In this document: piece after piece, positions 45,501-52,220 of the stretch
How the letters are laid out: each line of letters begins with the position of its first letter
Position numbering within the stretch: position 1 is the first letter of the stretch
Source of the DNA: Myxococcota bacterium
Lineage (GTDB): Bacteria; Myxococcota_A; Polyangia; HGW-17
DNA: 62,167 bases
Assembly (NCBI GenBank): GCA_018821305.1
Contig: JAHJMN010000173.1
Location: forward strand, 1-62,167
Direction: 5' to 3'
Notes under the pieces: model-generated
What the model saw: only the letters and a program-made list of their open reading frames with translations
What the model was told of the DNA's origin: nothing
Databases searched by the model: none
Translations under genes and position numbers: made by a program

Positions 45501-45778
45501 ACGCAAGGGTGCTCATGGAGGGTCATCTCTCCCGAACCCTTATTGAAAAAGGCAGTACTGATATTGCCGTTTTACACACTCTCCAAATAATTTCGGAGTA
45601 CGAAAATAACGATATGCTGGTTGAGGTTTTTGAAACAATTTCTTCTCTATTAAACCTGCTTTATAACACCGAATTACCCGTTGTTCAGGAACTACTCAAA
45701 AAAGCTGAACAAATTGCCGATGATTTGAACTGGAAAAAGGGACAACAAAATCTCTTAATGTGGAAATCAATGCGGTAA
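42536..45778 (+). CDS. Ser/Thr protein kinase with zinc ribbons and a degenerate ATPase-like region
   Basis: 1080 residues if the ATG at 42536 is used; an ATG at 42572 is the alternative, and neither has a clear ribosome site. An N-terminal zinc ribbon (CPSCG...CSNCG, 17-33) precedes a Hanks-type kinase domain (about 60-325) with a GEGGMGRVY loop, Lys88, catalytic HRDLKPEN (Asp183) and DFG (205-207). A second ribbon (CPIC...CPSC) follows. The remaining 700 residues include a P-loop-like GIDGSGRT and helical, TPR-like stretches, giving a STAND-like outline with degenerate motifs. No membrane segment was found. It phosphorylates proteins on Ser/Thr. The adjacent PP2C gene suggests a kinase-phosphatase pair. 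Confidence 0.9.
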   Translation: MDNKRCLINNNGMKECPSCGFSSPDTVLICSNCGVILPISSIPKDTSDPLIGKKIDNKYIIEEYIGEGGMGRVYRGKQRFLDKLVAIKILHGDNTEDERAVAMFYREARLAAKLNHPNSITIYDFGQTDEGIIYMVMEFLRGESLSNIIKHEKSIPLNSVASWVRQILLALEAAHRIGLVHRDLKPENIFVEKLQDGSDHVTVLDFGIAKQLDSSDNSLTRPGMVWGTPEYMSPEQATGKALDGRTDLYSLGIMFYEMVCGRPPYVSENPTEVLISHVHEKPAPPSKFSNRKIPPALEAIIMWSIEKKKDDRITTAAEFRRILEGWMAVSSATDLSVCPICSNSLPPSCSVCPSCLHAINIPSVSNQIITMNTLDIVEVDDIVEDETSREDSYDWLESIEIPLNDEVDDSSSKSGKKKSVTGLYTSESSGELKTRSDHIARPHQVKELEKLIKSSRNIHVRGIDGSGRTFVIVSALENCGSTYYNINLEESGRGLPWSLERSLITEFLGMDFITRYSEKAGIYSRYIFELLSCNPQVSNIRTWKLQCRKAICLFVDMKLRKEKTPCQIHIHGTSDYQLDIDFIEQLSDIFNNNKSVLIIESLPDLTSLPGFIDFKLDELSDSESVDLFTRFTGHNPSTSELRSLLNMNGNILYMMQFIDLQGEEQMPAVLNNPSELLEIRYSRLPERMREILGLTSLVDGGFSTDEYARILDTEEDNLRMPLKLLESRGLIYRRNDTWNISHSHLRQVISSQIPMELKRNFCSELTKMHETGIIEISPAVIGDLYFESGDYARSFEIYAEIASNYKTCSDHSEIKYLKKAILSFKKHISSHGEVYKRDINTLYTSVESWVNILNNEGHFSKVEAALLEILNLLEKEKHLHLRFLMLLFTTYIDQGEFTKAKEVFDIITTLESTEMDYPAHFILSAQKLFQESGSVDNWWNFLSQRFSDIFKTSLMTEIFLNSASGFSSNSEVNELWMKTAWLCSFDNLDARVLMEGHLSRTLIEKGSTDIAVLHTLQIISEYENNDMLVEVFETISSLLNLLYNTELPVVQELLKKAEQIADDLNWKKGQQNLLMWKSMR

Positions 45779-45850
45779 TTTTTAAAATTCGACTAAATTT
45801 CAATTTATTGGACATCGTATTTGACACTACGCATTTTTCCGGGATAATGA

Positions 45851-45912
45851 CTTAATGTCCTGTAATACTATCTTTTTCAAGTTAACGACGAAATCCAACG
45901 CAGGACATTAAG
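45851..45912 (+). repeat. Intergenic palindromic element (copy 4)
   Basis: Perfect 12-bp ends, CTTAATGTCCTG at 45851-45862 and CAGGACATTAAG at 45901-45912. The interior TAATACTATC, TTTTTCAAG, CGACGAAAT aligns with the reverse complement of 80-138. It lies in the 206-bp spacer before the amidohydrolase gene and overlaps no gene. Confidence 0.85.
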
Positions 45913-45939
45913 AATGAGATTGTGTGTTTAAATCAACTT

Positions 45940-45961
45940 GAATGCGATTATGAACGCATTC
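45940..45961 (+). promoter_or_regulatory. Hairpin just upstream of the amidohydrolase start
   Basis: GAATGCG at 45940-45946 pairs with CGCATTC at 45955-45961 across an 8-base loop. It ends 23 bases before the start codon, so in the mRNA it would lie next to the translation start. No ribosome site better than GAAAGATAAC is visible. Confidence 0.35.
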
Positions 45962-45984
45962 GCATAGAACCGAAAGATAACTGA

Positions 45985-47724
45985 ATGAAAAATTCAACAA
46001 TTCTCCTTGCAGTTTTTTTAACCTTCTTCGGGTGCCGTGATCCCAAAAAGACTTCGGTTAATAACACAAACAATACAAATAACACCAATACAAATAATAC
46101 CAATAATACAAATAATACTACATCTGTTTGTGGAAATGGCGTTATTGAAACAGGGGAAATCTGTGACGCGACAAATCTCGCTGATCAGACGTGCATAACT
46201 ATTAACACAGGCTATACGGGGGGTACACTGCTATGCGGTGACGATTGTACGGCCTTTGATACTACCGGTTGTACGTTCCAATCGGGAGAAACTGTAAAAA
46301 GTCCCCCGGCACAGGTTCTGACCCCAGGCTCCGGCGGCTATCTACTGAAAGGTGTTGTTCTGGCTCCCGACCGCGTAATTAATCCCGGCGAAGTTCTGAT
46401 TATTAATGATATCATTACATGTGTTTCTGAAGATTGTTCACAAACGACGGGGGCCGATACAGCAACGGTAATTCAAACCAACGGAGTCATCAGTCCCGGT
46501 CTGATTGATGCTCACAACCATATGTCTTACAATTTCCTCCCGGAATGGATTCCTGATCCTCCCAGACTGTTCGGTAACCGCTATGAATGGGCTGAAGATC
46601 CTCAGTATGAGCTTCATATCCTGCCTTATTCAAAGCATCGCTCCTCCAACGACCATTTCTGCCCGGCTTCAATCTGGGGCGAACTTCGATCTCTCATTCA
46701 CGGAACAACGACTATGCAGGGCCAGCCCAGTGCTTCCGGTAGTTGCATTAATGGCGGAGTGCGAAATGCAAATCGATACCACGATCTCGGAGCCGATCAT
46801 ATGACGGGAAGTATTGCCAGTGTCAGAGACATAACCGATGCTGACGCCCAGGACATGGTTGCTGATTTCACAGGAGATCCTGCCATTACCAGACACCACG
46901 TACACATGGCAGAGGGTTACGAAGGTAACTATATTACCGAAGAATTTGATTCCTACGCAGGTCTGGATCCACGCGAAAATCGCCATAATGGAGTTAATCT
47001 TCTTGAATATGGTACATCTATTCTAATCCATTCCGTTCCGCTTTTTGATCGCCAGATACAGGATTGTGTTGACTATGAAGCAAAAATAGTCTGGTCTCCA
47101 TCTTCAAATATTGCCCTTTACGGGGTGACTGCTCCCATTAAAAAATTCCTTGATGCCGGACTCACCATCGCCATAGGCCCTGACTGGACCCCCTCCGGTG
47201 AAGACGACATGCTCTCGGAAATGCGCTACGCCTGGGCTTATGGACAGACCGAAGGAATCACGGAACTTACTCCGGAAAAAATCTGGCGTATGTCAACAGC
47301 TGATGGGGCTGAAGTACTGGGTCTTGCGGACCACATCGGAACCCTTGAAGTGGGAATGAAAGCAGATATCACTGTTTTCGGCCGCATGGGAGACAACCCC
47401 TATCAGGCAGTTCTGGATTCTGATTCCTCCGATGTCAGACTTGTATTCATTAGTGGAACAGGAATGTATGGCGATGCAAATCTCAAAGATGCCACTTCCA
47501 GGGATACAGAATGTGAGCAACTCACTTTCTGCTCCGGAGATAAATATGTCTGCGTTTCCGGTACATTCTCCGGTGATTACTCTACCTGGAATTATGATGC
47601 TTTCTATCAGGCTCTTTACAACATTCTCGAAACACCGGAAACCTATGATGTCAGCAAGCCTCCCTACGAAGGCGGTCGAGGTGATGAACTCCTTCCCCTT
47701 GATTCCACCTGTAACGCCCAATAA
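45985..47724 (+). CDS. Lipoprotein amidohydrolase with a Cys-rich repeat
   Basis: 579 residues. The signal peptide ends FFGC (Cys17); a (Asn-Asn-Thr)n linker to about 47 and one Cys-rich repeat (CGNGVIETGEICD, 49-94) follow. The rest is a metal-dependent amidohydrolase: H177/H179 in 'DAHNH', a further His in 'TSILIHSVP', Asp in IGPDWTPSG, and the C-terminal 'GTLEVGMKADITVF'. Family members remove amino groups or open amide rings of nucleosides, imidazolones and triazines. As a lipoprotein with surface repeats, it should act outside the inner membrane. I cannot assign the substrate. A linker plus enzyme is an unusual lipid-anchored form. Confidence 0.87.
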   Translation: MKNSTILLAVFLTFFGCRDPKKTSVNNTNNTNNTNTNNTNNTNNTTSVCGNGVIETGEICDATNLADQTCITINTGYTGGTLLCGDDCTAFDTTGCTFQSGETVKSPPAQVLTPGSGGYLLKGVVLAPDRVINPGEVLIINDIITCVSEDCSQTTGADTATVIQTNGVISPGLIDAHNHMSYNFLPEWIPDPPRLFGNRYEWAEDPQYELHILPYSKHRSSNDHFCPASIWGELRSLIHGTTTMQGQPSASGSCINGGVRNANRYHDLGADHMTGSIASVRDITDADAQDMVADFTGDPAITRHHVHMAEGYEGNYITEEFDSYAGLDPRENRHNGVNLLEYGTSILIHSVPLFDRQIQDCVDYEAKIVWSPSSNIALYGVTAPIKKFLDAGLTIAIGPDWTPSGEDDMLSEMRYAWAYGQTEGITELTPEKIWRMSTADGAEVLGLADHIGTLEVGMKADITVFGRMGDNPYQAVLDSDSSDVRLVFISGTGMYGDANLKDATSRDTECEQLTFCSGDKYVCVSGTFSGDYSTWNYDAFYQALYNILETPETYDVSKPPYEGGRGDELLPLDSTCNAQ

Positions 47725-47805
47725 CCCCCCTCCCCACTTGCATTCCGCTGCGCGAAATTGGGAAATTGAATTAAAAATTACGTTATTTTTAATTATTAAT
47801 TTATA

Positions 47806-48003
47806 TTGAATGGTTACGCCCTGAGCCTGACTGCTTGCATTCCGCTGCGCGAAATTGCGTGCCTGTTTTCCTGACTTCCTGATTACCTGTTAAAAAAATC
47901 AGGAACACAGGTAATCAGTAGCAGAAACAGGAAAATCAGGCTATATCCTGAAGCATTTCTTTAAATTAAGTTACTATCGTATTACATCGAAAGCGGTCTA
48001 GCG
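47806..48003 (+). repeat. CAGG-rich intergenic repeat, unit 1
   Basis: Imperfect direct copy of 48072-48241. Shared words include TTGAATG.TTACG, AATCAGTAGCAG, ACAGGAAA.TCAGG, CCTGAAGCATTTCTTTAAA, ATCGTATTAC and AAGCGGTCTAGCG. It carries TTGCATTCCGCTGCGCGAAA at 47833, which also occurs at 47738. The 613-bp spacer 47725-48337 contains only these repeats. Confidence 0.75.
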
Positions 48004-48071
48004 CATGAGTAAAAGGATCGAAACGGGAAAAGTGAATATTTGCTTCCAGTCTTTGTAATTATGCTTTGATG

Positions 48072-48241
48072 TTGAATGTTTACGTCCTGCGCCTGGCCCT
48101 GTTTGCCTGCCTACCTGAGTCCCTGTTAAAAAATTTCAGATAAACAGGAAATCAGTAGCAGGAACAGGAAATCAGGGGCTCTTTCCTGAAGCATTTCTTT
48201 AAAATAACTCACAATCGTATTACTTAGGAAGCGGTCTAGCG
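48072..48241 (+). repeat. CAGG-rich intergenic repeat, unit 2
   Basis: Second copy, about 28 bp shorter than unit 1, ending just before the gene at 48338. The order of the conserved words is the same as in unit 1. Part of it, AAACAGGAAATCAG to TTCCTGAAG, also matches the inverted copy at 11148-11340. Confidence 0.75.
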
Positions 48242-48337
48242 GAATGTTTTCGATGCCGCAGGCGTGGGGCTCAGCAATGAGTATAATCCCTGTTTATTTA
48301 TTTTTTTATAAGAGAGGAAAAGGGGAGAACGGAAAAA

Positions 48338-51178
48338 CTATCTTCCGGTTTTGTGTCTTACGCCCATGTTACGGGGATCTTTTTGGGGGTTCTTGGGGTT
48401 TTTCTTGGGAGTATTGGCATTTCCAGCTTTAACACAGCGGCCACCACGATCGATTGTACCGTTCGGGCATTCACAGCGATCGCCTTTTTTTACTTTGCCG
48501 TTTTTGCATACGAGGGGTTTTACACAGCGGCCGTTTTCGACCTTCTGACCAGCGGGGCAAACACAACGGTTGCCAGCTTTAATCATACCATTTTTGCACT
48601 GAACAGGCTTCATGCAGATCTGACCCTTCTGTTCCATACCAGCGGGGCATTTGCATTTGTTGCCGACTTTTACCATGCCGTTTTTGCATACGAGGGGTTT
48701 TACACAGCGGCCGTTTTCGACCTTCTGACCAGCGGGGCATGCGCATTTATTACCAACTTTTACCATGCCGTTTTTGCACTGAACAGGCTTCATGCACATC
48801 TGACCCTTCTGTTCCATACCAGCGGGGCATTTGCATTTGTTGCCGACTTTTACCATGCCGTTTTTGCATACGAGGGGTTTTTCACAGCGGCCGTTCATTT
48901 CGACCATGCCAGCGGCGCATGCGCATTTGTTGCCTTTTTTAACCATGCCTTTGGGGCACATAAGGGGTTTTTCACAGCGGCCGCGTTTTTCGATCATACC
49001 CATGGGGCATTTGCATTTATTACCAACTTTTACCATACCGTTCATACAGCGAACGGGTTTTACACACTTTTTACCCAACTGTTCCATGCCAGCGGGACAT
49101 GCGCAGGTGTTGTTCGCCTGACGAACCATACCGTTGGTGCATCTTGCGGGTTTTTCACAACGACCATTCATTTCGATCATGCCAGCGGCGCATGCGCATT
49201 TGTTGCCTTTTTTAACCATGCCTTTGGGGCACATAAGGGGTTTTTCACAGCGGCCACGTTTTTCGATCATACCCATGGGGCATTTGCATTTATTACCAGC
49301 TTTTACCATGCCGTTCATACAGCGAAGTGGTTTAACACAACGATTACCCTGCTGTTCCATGCCAGCGGGACAAGCACAGGTGTTGTTGATGAGGCGAACC
49401 ATTCCATTGCGGCAAACAACGGGTTTAATACAACTTCCGTTGATGAGAGTTTGTGTTCTTGCACATACACATTTGCCTCTTACAAGTTTTCCACCGATAC
49501 AACGAGGAGCTGTTTCGATTCTGCGGATTACGCATCTGCGAACGGTAGCGTCATATACTTTGCCAGCAGGACATGTAACGGGTTTGAAGGGATCGTATTT
49601 TGGGCGAATTTTAACGCATCTGTTAAGAACAGCGTCATAACGGGTATCAACGGAACACTTGGGTCTGTGAACTTCTACAACCCTTTTAACGCAGCGGTTA
49701 GCTTTGCCGTTCCAGTGAGTTCCAGCAGCGCACTGACAGTGACCACCAGCATTAATCATATTTCCGGGGCAAACGAGCTTAGAAACACAACGTTTTGCGT
49801 TGAAATCATAATGTTTTCCAGCGGGGCATTTGTAAGCACTGACACAGCGGTCAGCGCGATAATCGTATTTCATACCCATGGGGCAGGAAAGAACACGACG
49901 ACACTGACGCTGTGATGCGTTCCAGAATGTTCCAACCGGACATACGCATTTGTTGTTTGAGAGCATCATGTTACCGGGGCAACGGAGAGCGCTGACACAA
50001 CGTTTTCCAGCAGCAGACCAGATTTCGCCAGCGGGACATGCGCATTTGTTGTTTTTCCAGATAGCGCCACCGGGGCATGTAATCTCACGTACTTTACATT
50101 TGTTGAATCTGTAACTCCAGAGAGTTCCAGCGGGACATGCGCAGCGGCCATTTTGCCATACAGCACCACCGGTACAACGGTAGGGTCTGTTGATACATCT
50201 GCCTGCAGCGTAGTAGGTGCCGGAAGGACAAGTGCATTTGTTTCCGGTCATAATCATGTTACCGGGACATTTAAATTTAGCAGCGCAAGCACGACCGGTC
50301 CAATGAGTTCCCGAAGGACAACGGCATACGCCATTGATAAGTCTTGTATTAGCCGGGCATTTTGGAAGTGGACGAGTGCAGTAGTTGGAGGATGAATTCC
50401 AGTATGTGCCCTTCGGACATACGCATTTGTTTCCTCTTAACATTGTACCGCGGGTACAAACGGGGATACGTTTATTAACGCAACGTCTGGCAGCTCTATT
50501 CCAATATGTATTTGCGGGGCAAGCACAAACGGATCCGTTCCATACTGTTCCTCTGGTACAAGCAGGACGCGTTGCAGTAGAAAGACACCATCTGGCCTTT
50601 GTATCCCAGTATTTTCCATAAGCACATGCGCAGCGGGTACCATTCCAGGCACTGCCGTTAGTACAGAGTCTGGGAATTAAAGTGGCTCTTGTAACGCATC
50701 TGGAAGAGAAGCGGCTCCACAGTGTTCCTGGAGGGCAAATGCATCTTCCTTTATATTTATATGATCCACCGGGACAATATGCATAGTTCGGAGGAACGAT
50801 CTTCACATAATCGATCTGCGGAGGAAGGTAATCATCAGGAATAGTAGTTGTTGTAACAACTGTATCCTGAGGAGGCTCAACTACGGTAACAGTTTCTTCT
50901 CCAGCAGGGGGAGCTATATCTGTTTCAACAACAACCTGTTCAGGCTGAGCGGGAGGTTCCGGAAGTTTGACTTCAATCACAACATCCTGCTGAATAATTT
51001 CAGGCTGAACTTCTTCGGGTTTGGGTGGTTCAGGCACCTGGATCTCCTGTGGAGTCTCAACCTGACCCTGACCCTGGGGATCTGTTCCCTGCTGATTTAC
51101 CGGCTGTGGACCTGGACAACCGGAAAACAGAAGACTCATTGCGAATAACGCCACAATAAAACTCAATTTTAATTTCAT
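48338..51178 (-). CDS. Lipoprotein with about 26 tandem Cys-rich units
   Basis: 946 residues. The signal peptide ends SLLFSGC (Cys21). A Pro/Glu/Val-rich stalk (about 25-125) leads to about 26 units of 19-38 residues with the pattern 'C..GM.K.GNKC.CPAG....GRC.KP', each with three to four cysteines, so every unit should be disulfide-bonded. The first 15 units vary; the last 11 are near-identical. Units 22-23 and 24-25 repeat at 180 bp in the DNA, and units 16-18 and 19-21 at 273 bp, which points to recent duplication. The tail is basic (NTPKKNPKNPQKD). A surface fibre or adhesin is plausible. A ribosome site AAGGAG precedes the ATG. Confidence 0.85.
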   Translation of the reverse strand: MKLKLSFIVALFAMSLLFSGCPGPQPVNQQGTDPQGQGQVETPQEIQVPEPPKPEEVQPEIIQQDVVIEVKLPEPPAQPEQVVVETDIAPPAGEETVTVVEPPQDTVVTTTTIPDDYLPPQIDYVKIVPPNYAYCPGGSYKYKGRCICPPGTLWSRFSSRCVTRATLIPRLCTNGSAWNGTRCACAYGKYWDTKARWCLSTATRPACTRGTVWNGSVCACPANTYWNRAARRCVNKRIPVCTRGTMLRGNKCVCPKGTYWNSSSNYCTRPLPKCPANTRLINGVCRCPSGTHWTGRACAAKFKCPGNMIMTGNKCTCPSGTYYAAGRCINRPYRCTGGAVWQNGRCACPAGTLWSYRFNKCKVREITCPGGAIWKNNKCACPAGEIWSAAGKRCVSALRCPGNMMLSNNKCVCPVGTFWNASQRQCRRVLSCPMGMKYDYRADRCVSAYKCPAGKHYDFNAKRCVSKLVCPGNMINAGGHCQCAAGTHWNGKANRCVKRVVEVHRPKCSVDTRYDAVLNRCVKIRPKYDPFKPVTCPAGKVYDATVRRCVIRRIETAPRCIGGKLVRGKCVCARTQTLINGSCIKPVVCRNGMVRLINNTCACPAGMEQQGNRCVKPLRCMNGMVKAGNKCKCPMGMIEKRGRCEKPLMCPKGMVKKGNKCACAAGMIEMNGRCEKPARCTNGMVRQANNTCACPAGMEQLGKKCVKPVRCMNGMVKVGNKCKCPMGMIEKRGRCEKPLMCPKGMVKKGNKCACAAGMVEMNGRCEKPLVCKNGMVKVGNKCKCPAGMEQKGQMCMKPVQCKNGMVKVGNKCACPAGQKVENGRCVKPLVCKNGMVKVGNKCKCPAGMEQKGQICMKPVQCKNGMIKAGNRCVCPAGQKVENGRCVKPLVCKNGKVKKGDRCECPNGTIDRGGRCVKAGNANTPKKNPKNPQKDPRNMGVRHKTGR
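48497..48856 (-). repeat. Tandem 180-bp coding repeat inside the Cys-rich gene
   Basis: A block that starts GCCGTTTTTGCATACGAGG on the plus strand occurs at 48497 and 48677, and its beginning recurs at 48857, an exact 180-bp (60-codon) spacing with very few differences. The high DNA identity suggests a recent duplication. Confidence 0.85.
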
Positions 51179-51349
51179 TAATATCTACTCCTTTACTGCA
51201 GAATAAAACCTGCAGGCCCACATACGGAATGGGCAGTTTTTTATTCAAAACAACGCGAGGGAGAATATCAGAAAATTCTTTGCAGGAAAGCTGAATTTTG
51301 GTGTTTTAGATACAATAAAGATCTATTAGCAAATTACTGAATTTACAAC

Positions 51350-51844
51350 CTACTTACTATTGAAAATAGATGGATTTTCTTTATATTTTTCATAATCACC
51401 GTCTGTGTTTCCGGATTTAGCTCCGGAATACTGAGTCACCAGGCGATCTAAAAGATAATCTGCATCTTCGTTGTCACATATAAAATTATTATTCCGCCCT
51501 TTTCTATCCCAGGTGTACACTATGCGGAAAAAGGAACCGGTGTTAGTTTTTGAATCCCCAGTATAAAACCAGACGACGTCACCGTTTCCATCAATAATAT
51601 TTTTTAGATTTCTTCCGCCGGGCAGAAAAACTCGGATACTCCTGACAAACGACGCAGCTCCCACAAATAATGTAACCAAACCCATACCCATGGATAAATA
51701 CTTTGAAATCACACCTTTCAAATGAAAAGACAATAAAAACATAAAGATCCCTAAACTACCGAAGATTATAGCGGTAATTAAAAGAACTCTGAAAGTTTTT
51801 AAAATTATTTTTCTATTTCTCTTTACATCAATAAAGTCTGACAT
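51350..51844 (-). CDS. Membrane protein of unknown function
   Basis: 164 residues from the ATG at 51844; a GTG at 51883 directly preceded by AAGGAAG would give 177 and is a real alternative. Two membrane helices (about 18-40 and 48-70) are followed by a soluble domain of about 90 residues containing 'VVWFYTGDSKTNTGSFFRIVYTWDRKGRNNNFICDNEDADYLLDRL'. I recognise no family. It stands alone, with no gene within 160 bp on either side. The spacer to the Cys-rich gene (51179-51349) and the part of the right-hand spacer outside the repeat contain nothing identifiable. Confidence 0.65.
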   Translation of the reverse strand: MSDFIDVKRNRKIILKTFRVLLITAIIFGSLGIFMFLLSFHLKGVISKYLSMGMGLVTLFVGAASFVRSIRVFLPGGRNLKNIIDGNGDVVWFYTGDSKTNTGSFFRIVYTWDRKGRNNNFICDNEDADYLLDRLVTQYSGAKSGNTDGDYEKYKENPSIFNSK

Positions 51845-52059
51845 GCCTGAATTTTTATCCCAAGTGTTTCTAACAACTTCCACCTTCCTTATAAAGAAAA
51901 ATAGATCATAAAGAATGGACTTTTATTATTTTTTGGTTATTTTGACTCATTCGGGAGAACGGGAGTGACAATTTCGCCCCCAATTGCCTGAATTTTGCAG
52001 TGACTGTCCTTTTGATTTTCCACATTTTTTCAGCGTGGAGCAATAGTCACAAACAAGTT

Positions 52060-52114
52060 ACTGTCCTGAAATACAAGTAATCAAATTTTTAATCGATTTT
52101 TTACTCAGGACAGT
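52060..52114 (+). repeat. Intergenic palindromic element, first half of a composite (copy 5)
   Basis: Perfect 10-bp ends, ACTGTCCTGA at 52060-52069 and TCAGGACAGT at 52105-52114, with the interior GAAATACAAG, ATCAAATTTTTAATCGATTT. It is followed by the 83-bp unit six bases later, and the composite ends 17 bp before the secA start codon. Confidence 0.88.
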
Positions 52115-52120
52115 GACCGC

Positions 52121-52203
52121 AAGGTGTTGAATTTATTGTAGTGGCCTGTTAGGATCTTTAATAAAATCCTTCGCGAAGCGAATTACAGGTCACGAACAAA
52201 CTA
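52121..52203 (+). repeat. 83-bp unit of the composite repeat, secA copy
   Basis: It matches 33134-33216 at 79 of 83 positions. The 3' end reads CAGGTCACGAACAAACTA and is followed by ATCTCGAGGATAACAAC, which includes the secA ribosome site, so the unit is probably in the secA leader mRNA. Confidence 0.88.
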
Positions 52204-52220
52204 ATCTCGAGGATAACAAC

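Noticed and set aside
45985-47724. Imidazolonepropionase (hutI) to complement hutU
   Set aside because: The protein is a lipoprotein with a Cys-rich repeat, lies 10 kb from hutU, and lacks the hutI length and clear family signature.
48497-49260. CRISPR-like regular repeats
   Set aside because: The repeats are in frame, 180 or 273 bp long and encode a Cys-rich protein; there are no short repeats with unique spacers.
48353-49915. A 520-residue plus-strand open frame opposite the Cys-rich lipoprotein gene
   Set aside because: It is a shadow of the repeated, biased codon pattern of the minus-strand gene; the product is a low-complexity Ala/Phe/Thr repeat without start signals.
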